Origin: Halobacterium sp. R2-5
Lineage (GTDB): Archaea > Halobacteriota > Halobacteria > Halobacteriales > Halobacteriaceae
Length of the DNA stretch: 64,000 nucleotides
Reading direction: 5' to 3'
NCBI RefSeq assembly: GCF_011734195.1
Contig: NZ_JAANTH010000002.1
Location: 744,001-808,000 of the forward strand
Shown: in pieces, positions 50,545 to 61,051 of the stretch
Position numbering within the stretch: position 1 is the stretch's first letter
Layout of the letters: every line of letters starts with the position of its first letter
Position numbers and translations under genes: made by a program
Notes under the pieces: generated by a model
The model's database searches: none
Told to the model about the DNA's origin: nothing
Seen by the model: the letters and a program-made list of their open reading frames with translations, nothing else

Positions 50545-50556
50545 CGAACGTGTTCG
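50545..50556. promoter_or_regulatory. Regulon palindrome before the second DUF2249 gene
   Basis: CGAACGTGTTCG inside the longer palindrome TCCCGAACGTGTTCGGGA. It ends 38 bases upstream of ATG 50595, and lies 45 bases from the regulator start. Confidence 0.8.
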
Positions 50557-50594
50557 GGAGAACGCTGTGGGCCGGCGAGGCCGTTCGTACAGAC

Positions 50595-50873
50595 ATGGCC
50601 ACGACCACCGACTGGCACGCGCACCTCGCCGAGACCGACGTGCCGCTGGACCGCGAGCGCGAACTACTCGACGTCCGCCAGATGGGGCCGCCGAACCCGC
50701 TCGTCGAGACCCTGGAGACGCTCCCCGAGCTCGCCGACGACGTCGTGCTCGTACAGGTCAACGACCGCGCCCCCCAGCACCTCTACCCGAAGCTCGACGA
50801 CCGCGGCTACGAGTACGCCACCGTCGAGGCCGACGACGCCGTCGTCACGGGCATCTGGGACCCCGACGCCTGA
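50595..50873 (+). CDS. DUF2249 protein, 92 aa
   Basis: Second DUF2249 paralogue of the region, with LDVRQMGPPNPLVETLETLPELADDVVLVQVNDRAPQHLYPKLDDRGYEY. A short histidine-containing start (TDWHAHLAE) precedes it. Its start at ATG 50595 is supported by the palindrome distance. Function unknown. Convergent with the pyridoxamine-oxidase-like gene, two bases apart. Confidence 0.88.
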   Translation: MATTTDWHAHLAETDVPLDRERELLDVRQMGPPNPLVETLETLPELADDVVLVQVNDRAPQHLYPKLDDRGYEYATVEADDAVVTGIWDPDA

Positions 50874-50875
50874 AG

Positions 50876-51328
50876 CTACGGACTCTGACGGCCGGACGCG
50901 TCGGTCGGCCGGAGCTCATACCACGCGGCGTCGAGTTCGGCGGGGTCGGCGTCGAAGACGCTCATCCCGATCGCGGTCGCCTGTTCGGCGTACGTGCGCC
51001 GCTCGTCGGCGCCCGGCCCGGGAATTTCGACGAGGCGGCCGTCCACGACGACGCTCGTCCAGTCGTCCGGCGAGTCGATGTCGTAGGCGACGAGGGTGGC
51101 TGGCGTCTCGTCGTCGAGGTCACGCGTGGCGCTGTCCGCCGTCGAGAGGAACTGAAACACGCAGCGGTCCGCTGCAGAGTCGTACCCGAACGAGACCGGG
51201 AACGACTGCCCGTCGCCGACGTGTAGCGTGAGCACGCCGTCCCCACGGGACCGGAGATACGCAGCGATTTCGTCGTCGCTCATCTGGACGTCTGGCCCGG
51301 AGACAGTGTGGGGAGGGGACTGAGACAT
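50876..51328 (-). CDS. Pyridoxamine 5'-phosphate oxidase family flavin-binding protein
   Basis: A 150-residue split-barrel protein: SDDEIAAYLRSRGDGVLTLHVGDGQSFPVSFGYDSAADRCVFQ, then TPATLVAYDIDSPDDWTSVVVDGRLVEI. Such haloarchaeal proteins bind FMN, F420 or heme; the cofactor is not clear. ATG 51328 (MSQSPPHTV) is preferred over a longer frame running through the promoter region. Upstream lies the long inverted repeat 51373-51395. Confidence 0.85.
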   Translation of the reverse strand: MSQSPPHTVSGPDVQMSDDEIAAYLRSRGDGVLTLHVGDGQSFPVSFGYDSAADRCVFQFLSTADSATRDLDDETPATLVAYDIDSPDDWTSVVVDGRLVEIPGPGADERRTYAEQATAIGMSVFDADPAELDAAWYELRPTDASGRQSP

Positions 51329-51372
51329 ATCGACGGTGGCCCGTACTCGGAGGGTGTGGTTAACGGCTGCCG

Positions 51373-51395
51373 TCGTTCCAGTCTTCTTGGAACGA
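51373..51395. promoter_or_regulatory. Inverted repeat between the flavoprotein and P-type ATPase genes
   Basis: TCGTTCCA-GTCTTCT-TGGAACGA, eight-base arms. It shares GTTCC-N9-GGAAC with the repeat at 43299-43325. It starts 45 bases upstream of ATG 51328 and ends 113 bases before the ATPase ATG. Confidence 0.55.
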
Positions 51396-51508
51396 ACGCA
51401 ACCGAGTCGGTTAACAACACGACGCGCTGGTTTTATTACAACCACCTATCTGATGCCGCCTGCCTAACAGCCGAATTAATAACTGGGCGTCGCCTAGGTC
51501 CGAGCGAG

Positions 51509-53833
<2,325 letters not shown>

Positions 53834-54117
53834 CCGTACTCGATAGCGCGACTGCTGTCGGTGTGTCGACGCCGCTGTCGTGTGCGCGCCGAGTCACAGT
53901 CGTCCACCGCCGGACGACGTCAGGGAGATTCTACGCTGGCGGCCACGACTCCCGACGCCGGTGTCCGGATTGCATCACACCTGCCCTGCCTGCGACGGGC
54001 CAGCGACCGGAGACGCGCCGACGTACTTCCCCGAGTTACCCGCGTCGCTACCGGGTTTGTTTGTGGTTGGCACCCCGTCCAAACATATACCCTCCCTACT
54101 CTCCTACTGGTACCCGT
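53834..54117. other. Intergenic region before tatA
   Basis: 284 bases without a supported gene. A short ORF with a CPAC motif was seen here but its composition is not coding-like. A TATA element (CATATA, about 54094-54099) lies 20-25 bases before the tatA ATG. Confidence 0.5.
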
Positions 54118-54372
54118 ATGGATACACTTACCCCGCTGTTTCTCGGCGGTCTCGGTGGCGTCGAACTCGCCATCATCGCCGGAGTCATCATCCTCCTGTT
54201 CGGCGCACAGAAGCTGCCAGAGCTCGCGCGCTCGTCCGGGAAAGCGACCGGCGAATTCCAGAAGGGCCGCGCCGAAGTCGAGGACGAACTGAAGGAGATG
54301 ACGTCACCGGGCGAGTCCGCGGACACCGACTCGGAGTCCGACTCCGGTTCCGGCCCACGGAAAGCCGACTGA
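54118..54372 (+). CDS. tatA: Twin-arginine translocase TatA/E protein
   Basis: An 84-residue single-span protein. The short N-terminal membrane helix (GGVELAIIAGVIILLFG) is followed by the FGAQKLPELARSSGKATGEF amphipathic helix, then an acidic, serine-rich tail as usual in haloarchaea. It builds the pore-like Tat assembly that exports folded proteins such as the halocyanins, NirK and the multicopper oxidase here. Leaderless start supported by the TATA element. TatC is not in the window. Confidence 0.93.
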   Translation: MDTLTPLFLGGLGGVELAIIAGVIILLFGAQKLPELARSSGKATGEFQKGRAEVEDELKEMTSPGESADTDSESDSGSGPRKAD

Positions 54373-54489
54373 CGACCGGTAGCTCTCTTCTTCACGCGAA
54401 CGGCACTGAACGCGCACCCGCGCGACACACGCCTGTCCGAAACCCCCGTTTTCACTCCCTCGCATCGGGGAACGACCGCCTACCGGCAG

Positions 54490-56595
54490 CTAGTCGTCCG
54501 CGGACGCGTCCGGACCCTCGGCGACCGTCACGTCGACGGCTGCGGCCTTGTACTCGGGAATCTTCGCGCGCTCGTCGAGCACGTCGTTCGTGAGCGCGTT
54601 CCCGGGCGCCGCCGCGAAGTGCGGCGTCGTCCACACCACGCCCTCCTTCGTCGCTTCGGTGACGTGCGCGGTCACCGTAATCTCGCCGCGGCGGGACCGA
54701 AGCGTCACGTCGTCGCCGTCCTCGATTCCGTACTGCTCGGCGTCCGCGGGGTGGACGTCCACGAAGTTCTCGGGGTGCTGGCGGTTCAGCGTCTCCGAGC
54801 GCCGGCTCATCGTCCCCGTGTTGTAGTGCTCTTCGAGGCGGGCGGTCGTCAGCACGAGCGGGTACTCCTCGTCCGGCGTCTCCCGCGGGGGCTGGTGTCG
54901 CACGCCCTCGATCTGCCCGAGCCCGCTGGGCGTGTCGAAGGAGTCCGCGTAGAGGAACTGGTCGCCCTCGTCGCCGGGCTTGTAGCACGGCCACTGAATG
55001 CCCTCCTCGCCGAGTTCGTCGTAGGTCATGCCGTGGTAGATGGGGCAGACTTCGCGGAGCTCCTCGAAGACCGCCTCGGGGCCGTCGAAGTCGAAGCCCT
55101 CGTCCTCGCCGAACAACCGGGTACCGACCTCGGTGATGATGTCGAGGTCGTGGCGGGTGTTCTCGTGGACTTTCTCGACGCCGCGCATCCGCTGGACGCG
55201 GCGGTCGGTGTTCGTGACGGTGCCGCCGCGCTCGGCCCACGTCGTCGCCGGCAGCACGACGTCCGCGTACTCGACGGTCTCCGTGGGGAAGATGTCTTGC
55301 ACGACGACGAACTCCGTCTCGTCGAGGAGGTCGGCGACCCGGTCGGCGTTCGGCTCGCTCATCACGGGGTTCTCGCCCATGATGTAGAGGCCGTGGACGG
55401 TGTCCCCGATGCTGTGCGTGATTTCGACGTTCGTCAGCCCGGGCTCGGCGGGAATCTCGAACCCCCAGACGTCTTCGACGCTCTCTCGGGCTTCGTCGTC
55501 GTCGACGGGCTGGTAGCCCGGGAGGACGTTCGGCATCGCGCCCACGTCGCTGGCGCCCTGGACGTTGTTCTGTCCGCGGAGCGGATTCACGCCCGTGCCG
55601 GGCCGGCCGAGGTTCCCGGTGGCGAGCGCGAGGTTGATCTCGTTCTGGACGTTGTCGACGCCGCAGGCGTGCTGGCTCATCCCCATCCCCGTGAAGATGG
55701 CGGCGTTGTCCGCCGTCGCGTACACCTCGGCCGCGCGCTCGATGTCTTCGAGGGGGACGCCGCACTCCTCGGCGGCCGCCTCCTTGTCGAATCCGTCCAG
55801 GGTCTCGCGGAGGTCCTCGATGCCCTCCGTCCGCTCGGCGACGAACTCCTCGTCCACCCAGCCCTCGTCCAGTACGGTCTTCAGGACGACGTTCAACAGC
55901 GGGATGTCGGTGCCCGGCTTCAGCTGGAGGTGCATGTGGCGGTCCGAGTCCGCAATGTCGAACGACTCCGTGGTCTTGTTCGCGTGCGGGTCGACCTGGA
56001 TGACGGTCGCGCCGTCCAGCACCGCCTGCCGGAAGTACTGGCTGTTCGCGATCGGGTGTTGCTCGCCCGGGTTCGCGCCCTGAATCCAGAACACGTCGGC
56101 CTCGTCCCGGAGGTCGGCCATGCTGTTGGTCATCGCGCCCGCGCCGAGGCTCCCGCGGAGCGCGTACACCGTCGACGCGTGGCACATCCGCGTGCAGTTG
56201 TCGACGTTGTTCGTGCCGAACCGGCGCGCGAGCTTCTGGAGGAGGTAGTTCTCCTCGTTCATCACCTTCGACGACGAGTAAAAGCCCATCCCGTCCGGGC
56301 CGTGCTCGTCGCGGATGCCCTCCATCTCCGCGACCACCCGCGACAGCGCCTCGTCCCACGTCGCCTCCCGGAGCTCGCCGTCCTCCCGAATCATGGGCTC
56401 GGTCAAGCGGTCCTCGTGGGCGACCACTTCCGTGGCGGCGCCGCCCTTGATGCAGACGCGGCCCTCGTTGACCGGGGCGTCGCCCCACGGCGCGAACCGC
56501 ACGTCGTCCGGCTCCTCGCCCTGCCGGACGGCGATGCCGCAGCCCACGCCGCAGTACGGGCAGATGGTCTTCGTCGGCTCCTCGTCAGTCGACAC
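54490..56595 (-). CDS. Formate dehydrogenase-type molybdopterin oxidoreductase
   Basis: A 701-residue molybdoenzyme with an N-terminal 4Fe-4S site (CPYCGVGC and VCIKGG, Cys12, 15, 19, 48), then molybdopterin-binding domains, and a catalytic Cys-His in NCTRMCHAS (about Cys138, His139) in place of the selenocysteine of E. coli FdhF. Formate oxidation to CO2 is most likely; nitrate reductase or arsenate enzymes carry other residues. The start is a GTG. No beta or gamma subunit is adjacent, so electrons may go to a soluble carrier. Mo uptake may be helped by the TupA-like lipoprotein. Confidence 0.88.
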   Translation of the reverse strand: MSTDEEPTKTICPYCGVGCGIAVRQGEEPDDVRFAPWGDAPVNEGRVCIKGGAATEVVAHEDRLTEPMIREDGELREATWDEALSRVVAEMEGIRDEHGPDGMGFYSSSKVMNEENYLLQKLARRFGTNNVDNCTRMCHASTVYALRGSLGAGAMTNSMADLRDEADVFWIQGANPGEQHPIANSQYFRQAVLDGATVIQVDPHANKTTESFDIADSDRHMHLQLKPGTDIPLLNVVLKTVLDEGWVDEEFVAERTEGIEDLRETLDGFDKEAAAEECGVPLEDIERAAEVYATADNAAIFTGMGMSQHACGVDNVQNEINLALATGNLGRPGTGVNPLRGQNNVQGASDVGAMPNVLPGYQPVDDDEARESVEDVWGFEIPAEPGLTNVEITHSIGDTVHGLYIMGENPVMSEPNADRVADLLDETEFVVVQDIFPTETVEYADVVLPATTWAERGGTVTNTDRRVQRMRGVEKVHENTRHDLDIITEVGTRLFGEDEGFDFDGPEAVFEELREVCPIYHGMTYDELGEEGIQWPCYKPGDEGDQFLYADSFDTPSGLGQIEGVRHQPPRETPDEEYPLVLTTARLEEHYNTGTMSRRSETLNRQHPENFVDVHPADAEQYGIEDGDDVTLRSRRGEITVTAHVTEATKEGVVWTTPHFAAAPGNALTNDVLDERAKIPEYKAAAVDVTVAEGPDASADD

Positions 56596-56707
56596 GGCGT
56601 CCCCCCTCCGTGGTCGCGCCCGCTGCCTGTGGACTCATACCAAGAACTGGGTCGGGCAGCGGCAAGAAACTTTCCGCGATGCCGAGCCGGCGGGAAGCCG
56701 GCGCCCG

Positions 56708-57235
56708 CTACTGGACCTTCCCGGCGAACTCCTCGCGGACCTTCGCCACCTTCGGCGCGACGTTCACCGAGCAGTACGCCTGGTTCGGGTGCTTCTCGAA
56801 GTAGTTCTGGTGTTTGTCCTCCGCGCGGTAGAACGCCTCCAGCGGCTCGATCTCGGTGACAACGCTGTCCTCGTACTCGTCGTCCAGCCGGTCCACGAAC
56901 GCCTCCGTCGTTTCGCGCTGGTCGTCGTCGTGGTAGAGGACGATGGAGCGGTACTGCTCGCCGACGTCGGGCCCCTGGCGGTTCAGCGTCGTGGGGTCGT
57001 GGACCTTGAAGAACACTTCGAGGAGGTCCTCGTACGCGAGCTCGTCGGTGTCGTACTCGACCTGGACGACCTCCGCGTGGCCGGTCGTGCCGTTGCAGAC
57101 CTCGCGGTAGGAGGGGTCTTCGACGTGGCCGCCCGCGTACCCCGAAGTGACGTCCTCGACGCCGGCGAGCTGCTCGAACGCCGCTTCCACGCACCAGAAA
57201 CACCCGCCGCCGAACGTCGCTGTCTCCGTCGCCAT
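56708..57235 (-). CDS. msrA: Peptide methionine-S-sulfoxide reductase
   Basis: A 175-residue MsrA with the catalytic GGGCFWC motif (Cys at about residue 12) and the fold residues SGYAGGHVEDPSYREVCNGTTGHAEVVQV. It repairs methionine sulfoxide in proteins. It has only one clear resolving cysteine candidate (in AYCSVN). ATG 57235 chosen because upstream is not MsrA-like. It lies downstream of the copper chaperone gene on the same strand. Confidence 0.96.
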   Translation of the reverse strand: MATETATFGGGCFWCVEAAFEQLAGVEDVTSGYAGGHVEDPSYREVCNGTTGHAEVVQVEYDTDELAYEDLLEVFFKVHDPTTLNRQGPDVGEQYRSIVLYHDDDQRETTEAFVDRLDDEYEDSVVTEIEPLEAFYRAEDKHQNYFEKHPNQAYCSVNVAPKVAKVREEFAGKVQ

Positions 57236-57290
57236 ACCTCCGTGTTGGCGCGGGCGCCAGTTAACAGGCCCGGCCCCGGCACGCCGCCGC

Positions 57291-57488
57291 TCAGGCGGAC
57301 GCCTCGTAGCCGGCGTCCTCGACCGCCGCCACGAGGGCGTCCGTCTCCGCGTCGCCCTCGACGGTCGCGGCGCTGTCCTCGCGGTCCGCGCTCGCGGACT
57401 CGACGCCTTCGACGCCCTCCAGGGCGTCCTCGACGGTCTCCTCGCAGCCGCCACAGCTCATGCCTTCGACGGTGATGGTCTGAGACAT
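57291..57488 (-). CDS. HMA-domain metallochaperone (copper)
   Basis: A 65-residue protein that is one HMA fold: TITVEGMSCGGCEETVEDALEGVEGVESASAD. The metal site MSCGGC (Cys12, Cys15) is complete. It likely carries Cu+ to a P-type ATPase such as the one 3.5 kb away. It is divergent from the TRASH-domain regulator with about 130 bases between, an arrangement typical for metal-regulated pairs. Confidence 0.93.
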   Translation of the reverse strand: MSQTITVEGMSCGGCEETVEDALEGVEGVESASADREDSAATVEGDAETDALVAAVEDAGYEASA

Positions 57489-57616
57489 GCGAGAAGATAC
57501 GGGCTGCTGTCCTAATGCAGTTACGCCTCACGGCGTTCGGCTCGCGAGCCGTCTCGGTTTGGATTCGAGCGCCGTTCTGGGGAACGGCTTTGTGTTTCCG
57601 TATCTGAGTCCCCCGT

Positions 57617-58207
57617 ATGCACGACCTCGACGAGACCGACCGCCGCATCCTCGAACTGCTCGCGTCGGACGCCCGCCTGCCGTACAGCGACATCGCCGAC
57701 GAAGTCGGGCTGTCCGCGCCCGCGGTCTCGGACCGCATCGCGGGCCTCCGGGACAGCGGCGTCATCGAGCGGTTCACCGTGGACATCGACCGCTCGCGGC
57801 TCCGCGAGGGCGCGAACGTCCTCGTGGAGCTCTCGGTCCCGCCCGGCGAGGGCGACGCCGTCCGGGAGGCCGTCGGGGGTGCGGACGCCGTCGAGCACGT
57901 GTTCGTCACCGCTAGCGGGGACGTCGTCTGCTCGGCGCGCCTCCCCGTGGAGGACGTCCGCGCGTGGGTGACCGAGACGGTCGGCACCGAACGCCTCACC
58001 GAATACGACGTGACGCTGCTCGCTGACGCGGAGTGGCGGCCGAGCGTCGGCGGCGACGAGTTCGCGATGGCGTGCGCGGAGTGCGGCAACACCGTCACCA
58101 GCGAGGGCGCGACCGCGCGCATCGACGGCGACCGCTACCACTTCTGCTGTTCGTCCTGCCAGGCGCGCTTCGAGGAGCGCTACGACCGCCACGAAACCGA
58201 AGCCTAA
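57617..58207 (+). CDS. Lrp/AsnC-like regulator with C-terminal TRASH metal-sensing domain
   Basis: A 196-residue regulator. Winged helix at 1-50 (DETDRRILELLASDARLPYSDIADEVGLSAPAVSDRI), an effector-like domain, and a C-terminal TRASH domain with cysteines in CAECGNTV and HFCCSSCQARF that bind metal. In haloarchaea, Lrp-TRASH proteins control copper export genes. It probably regulates the divergent HMA chaperone and perhaps the P-type ATPase. Confidence 0.92.
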   Translation: MHDLDETDRRILELLASDARLPYSDIADEVGLSAPAVSDRIAGLRDSGVIERFTVDIDRSRLREGANVLVELSVPPGEGDAVREAVGGADAVEHVFVTASGDVVCSARLPVEDVRAWVTETVGTERLTEYDVTLLADAEWRPSVGGDEFAMACAECGNTVTSEGATARIDGDRYHFCCSSCQARFEERYDRHETEA

Positions 58208-58238
58208 CGGCTAAGCGCCCCGAGCAGCGACTGGGTGT

Positions 58239-58445
58239 GTGTCCCGGAACGCGTTCGTCTCACGCTCGCTGCTGCTGTTCGCGCTCGTCGCCGCGAGCTT
58301 CGTCGTCCTCGGGTTCAGCCGGCTCGTGCTCCCGTACCGGACGGCCCGGCTCCTGGCCGCGCCGCTGTTCTTCGCGAGCGCCGCGCTGGCAGTTCTGCTG
58401 TTCGGGCAGGCCGTCCTCGCGGCGCTCGGGCTCCGAGAAGACTGA
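58239..58445 (+). CDS. Small membrane protein, 68 aa
   Basis: Two hydrophobic helices (SLLLFALVAASFVVLGFSRLVL; LAAPLFFASAALAVLLFGQAVLAALG) with a basic loop between. GTG start. It follows the TRASH regulator by 31 bases. No family is known to me. Confidence 0.65.
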   Translation: MSRNAFVSRSLLLFALVAASFVVLGFSRLVLPYRTARLLAAPLFFASAALAVLLFGQAVLAALGLRED

Positions 58446-58495
58446 CGGCGCACCCTCCGAATCATATACGTGCCGTGGCGGCGAACGGACGCACG

Positions 58496-61051
58496 ATGAG
58501 CGACGCCCCCGACGGTCCCGACGCCCGCCGCGCCCTCCTCGCAGTCGTCTGCGCGGTCGGCCTCGTCGCCGCCTCCGCGGCCGCCCCCGCGCTCGCCGCG
58601 CAAGCGCCGCTCGGCGGCCTCGACTCCCCGCCCGCGCCCAGCGAGGTGCCCGACCTCCTCCGCGGCCTCCCCGGCCTCGACCAGCTGCTCGCCGACGCGA
58701 ACCAGCAGCCCCAACTCGACAGTGAGACGTCGGCGTTCGGCGCGCTGTCGCCGGGGTCCTCGACGGACGTCGGCGGCGCGATGTCGCTCGACCAGCGGGA
58801 GAACGCCGACGAACCGCACTTCGTCGCGGAAAGCGACGAGTCCCAGTACTGGCGGACCGAGGCGTACACGACGTACACCGGCGCTGGCTGGGAGCGCGAG
58901 AACGTCAACCGCGTCCAGCCGCCGCGGCCCGCGGAGACGCGGCCGACCGAGTGGAGCGAGGTCACGCTCCGCCAGCCCGCGAGTTCGCTGCCGACGCCGT
59001 GGCGGCCGGTCGACCTCACGTGCGGGGACGACGGCTGCGGCGCGACCGTCTCGCTGTCCCAGACCGGCGGCATCGACGCGAACCCGGCGTTCCCCGAGGA
59101 CCAGACGTACCAGGTGCAGAGCGTCGAGCCGCTGGACGCGCCGAGCGCGCTGCGAGAGGTGCGCGTCGCGGGCAGCGTCGTCGACACCGAGTACACGACC
59201 GTCGAGACGACCGACCGCGTCCGCGAGCGCGCCGCCGAGGTAGTCGGCGACGCAGACAACCGCTACGATGCCGCCGAGCGCATCGAGCGGCACCTCGAAT
59301 CCGAGAAGACGTACTCGCTGACCGACGTCCCCGAGCCCGGCGACAGCATCACCGACCAGTTCCTCTTCGAGCAGACGGCCGGCTACTGCGAGTACTACGC
59401 GACCGCGATGACGACGATGCTGCGCACGCAGGACGTGCCCGCGCGCTACGTCGTCGGCTACGCGGGCGGCGACTACGTCGGCGACGGCAAGTACCTCGTC
59501 CGCGGCGCGGACGCCCACGCGTGGGTGGAAGTGTACTTCGAGGACGTCGGCTGGGTGCGCTTCGACCCGACGCCCGGCGACGCCCGCGAGAGCGCTCGCG
59601 ACGACCTCCACGAGGACCAGCGCGACTTCGAGGTCTCGTTGAACCGGACCGCCGTGCCGGGCGAGGACGTCACCGCGACCGTGACGACCGCGGGCGTCCC
59701 CGCACAGAACGTCGCGCTCGTCGTGAACGGCGACCGCGTCGGTCAGACGGACACCGACGGCGAGGTGGCGTTCACGGTGCCGTACACCGAGGAGCTGACC
59801 GTCGAGGTGGAGACGACGGTGAACGTCACCGACACAGCCGACCTCTCGACGGCGGGCGGTGGCGACCGCGCGTCCAGCGTCCCACCGCCGTCGTTCGCCC
59901 AGCAGGACGGAGACGACGACAACAGCACCGCGCAGACGTTCGACGTGAACGCCGACGTCCGGTTCACGTTCGACGGCGACGTCGAACCCGGCACGGAGCG
60001 CGCGCTCTCGGTCACCGTCGCGGGCCGCCCGTTCCCGGACGCCGCGGTCAGCGTCAGCGGCGTCGAGCAGGGCCGCACGGACGAGGACGGCGAGATAACC
60101 GTCAGCGTCCCGGAGGACGCCAGCGGCGTGCTCGACGTGACGGCGTCCCGGGACGACCTCAGCGAGACGACGACGTACCCCGTGGACGCGCTCTCGGTCG
60201 CGGTGTCGCCGTCGCTGGTCGCGCCGCTGCCGTCCGCGGACGCCTCCGCGCGCGTCACGTCCGGCGGCGAGCCGATCGCGGGAGCCGCGGTCACAGTCGC
60301 CGGCGAGCACGTCGGCCAGACGAACGCGGACGGAACGGTACAGTTCGAGATGCCGCTGTCGCGCGCGCCGCCCGTCGCCGCCGCGACCAGCGACAAGCAC
60401 GTCACGACGTACGTCGACTGGGTGCTGCCGTCCGCCGCTCTCGCCGTGCTCCTCGTCGTCGGCGCGCTCGCCGGTCTCGCCAGCGTGGCGCGCAGCAGAG
60501 GGGTGACCCTCGACGCGATCGCGAGCGCGCTCGTCGCCGCCGCGCGCGGCGTCGTCTCGTACGCGGTCGGCGCGCTCGTCAGTCTCGCGGACGCCCTCGA
60601 CGACCTCGCGGGGGAAGCCCGAGCGGCGATGGCGGACGGCTGGCGCGGCGTCCTCGCGTGGCTCGCGGGGCTCCCGGGCCGCGTTCACCTGCCCGATCTC
60701 GGCGGATTAGCGGAGCGCGGTGCGGCAGCCGTCGGCGCTGGCAGCCAGGGAGACCCACGCGCCGCAGGTGCCAGCGCCACCGCTCCGGAGGACGGTGACA
60801 GCGACGGCCTGCAGTCGGTGTGGCGGCGGTTCGTCGCGGTCGTCGGCGTCCAGCGCTGGGAGACGAAGACGCCCGCGGAGGTCGCCCGCGAGGCCGTCTC
60901 CCGGGGGTTCCCGTCGGGGCCCGTGTACGCGCTCACGGCCGCGTTCCGGGACGCCGCGTACGGCGGCCGGCCGGAGTCGTCGCGGCTCGACCGCGCGCGG
61001 GAAGCGCTCGCAGACGTTCGAGAGGACGACGAGACGGAGGAGAAACAGTGA
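58496..61051 (+). CDS. Transglutaminase-like domain membrane protein
   Basis: An 851-residue protein with an N-terminal hydrophobic signal/anchor (LLAVVCAVGLVAASAAAPAL), a transglutaminase-fold core with Cys in TAGYCEYYATAMTTMLR, His in GADAHAWVEVYFED and Asp in RFDPTPGDA. Two Ig-like or carboxypeptidase-regulatory repeats follow (NVALVVNGDRVGQTDTDGEV; DAAVSVSGVEQGRTDEDGEI; GAAVTVAGEHVGQTNADGTV), then a membrane span and a cytoplasmic tail with a helical DUF4129-like end. Transglutaminase/DUF58/MoxR clusters act in surface or envelope assembly. ATG 58496 has TATA (CATATA) about 30 bases before it. Confidence 0.85.
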   Translation: MSDAPDGPDARRALLAVVCAVGLVAASAAAPALAAQAPLGGLDSPPAPSEVPDLLRGLPGLDQLLADANQQPQLDSETSAFGALSPGSSTDVGGAMSLDQRENADEPHFVAESDESQYWRTEAYTTYTGAGWERENVNRVQPPRPAETRPTEWSEVTLRQPASSLPTPWRPVDLTCGDDGCGATVSLSQTGGIDANPAFPEDQTYQVQSVEPLDAPSALREVRVAGSVVDTEYTTVETTDRVRERAAEVVGDADNRYDAAERIERHLESEKTYSLTDVPEPGDSITDQFLFEQTAGYCEYYATAMTTMLRTQDVPARYVVGYAGGDYVGDGKYLVRGADAHAWVEVYFEDVGWVRFDPTPGDARESARDDLHEDQRDFEVSLNRTAVPGEDVTATVTTAGVPAQNVALVVNGDRVGQTDTDGEVAFTVPYTEELTVEVETTVNVTDTADLSTAGGGDRASSVPPPSFAQQDGDDDNSTAQTFDVNADVRFTFDGDVEPGTERALSVTVAGRPFPDAAVSVSGVEQGRTDEDGEITVSVPEDASGVLDVTASRDDLSETTTYPVDALSVAVSPSLVAPLPSADASARVTSGGEPIAGAAVTVAGEHVGQTNADGTVQFEMPLSRAPPVAAATSDKHVTTYVDWVLPSAALAVLLVVGALAGLASVARSRGVTLDAIASALVAAARGVVSYAVGALVSLADALDDLAGEARAAMADGWRGVLAWLAGLPGRVHLPDLGGLAERGAAAVGAGSQGDPRAAGASATAPEDGDSDGLQSVWRRFVAVVGVQRWETKTPAEVAREAVSRGFPSGPVYALTAAFRDAAYGGRPESSRLDRAREALADVREDDETEEKQ
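61036..61050 (+). promoter_or_regulatory. Ribosome site and start overlap, gene 2 of the operon
   Basis: GGAGG (61036-61040), seven bases before GTG 61048; that GTG overlaps the TGA (61049-61051) of the transglutaminase gene. Confidence 0.7.

Noticed and set aside
33494..51328. Denitrification region as a mobile island integrated at tRNA-Leu
   Set aside because: The genes lie on the 5' side of the tRNA, while integration normally uses the 3' end, and no integrase or matching far repeat was seen. Housekeeping genes are interspersed.
53880..54117. Short ORF with a CPAC motif before tatA
   Set aside because: Low acidic content, poor codon pattern and it runs through the tatA promoter.
58245..58256. 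CGGAACGCGTTCG resembling the regulon palindrome
   Set aside because: It lies inside codons 2-7 of the 68-aa gene and lacks the 38-base spacing to any start codon.
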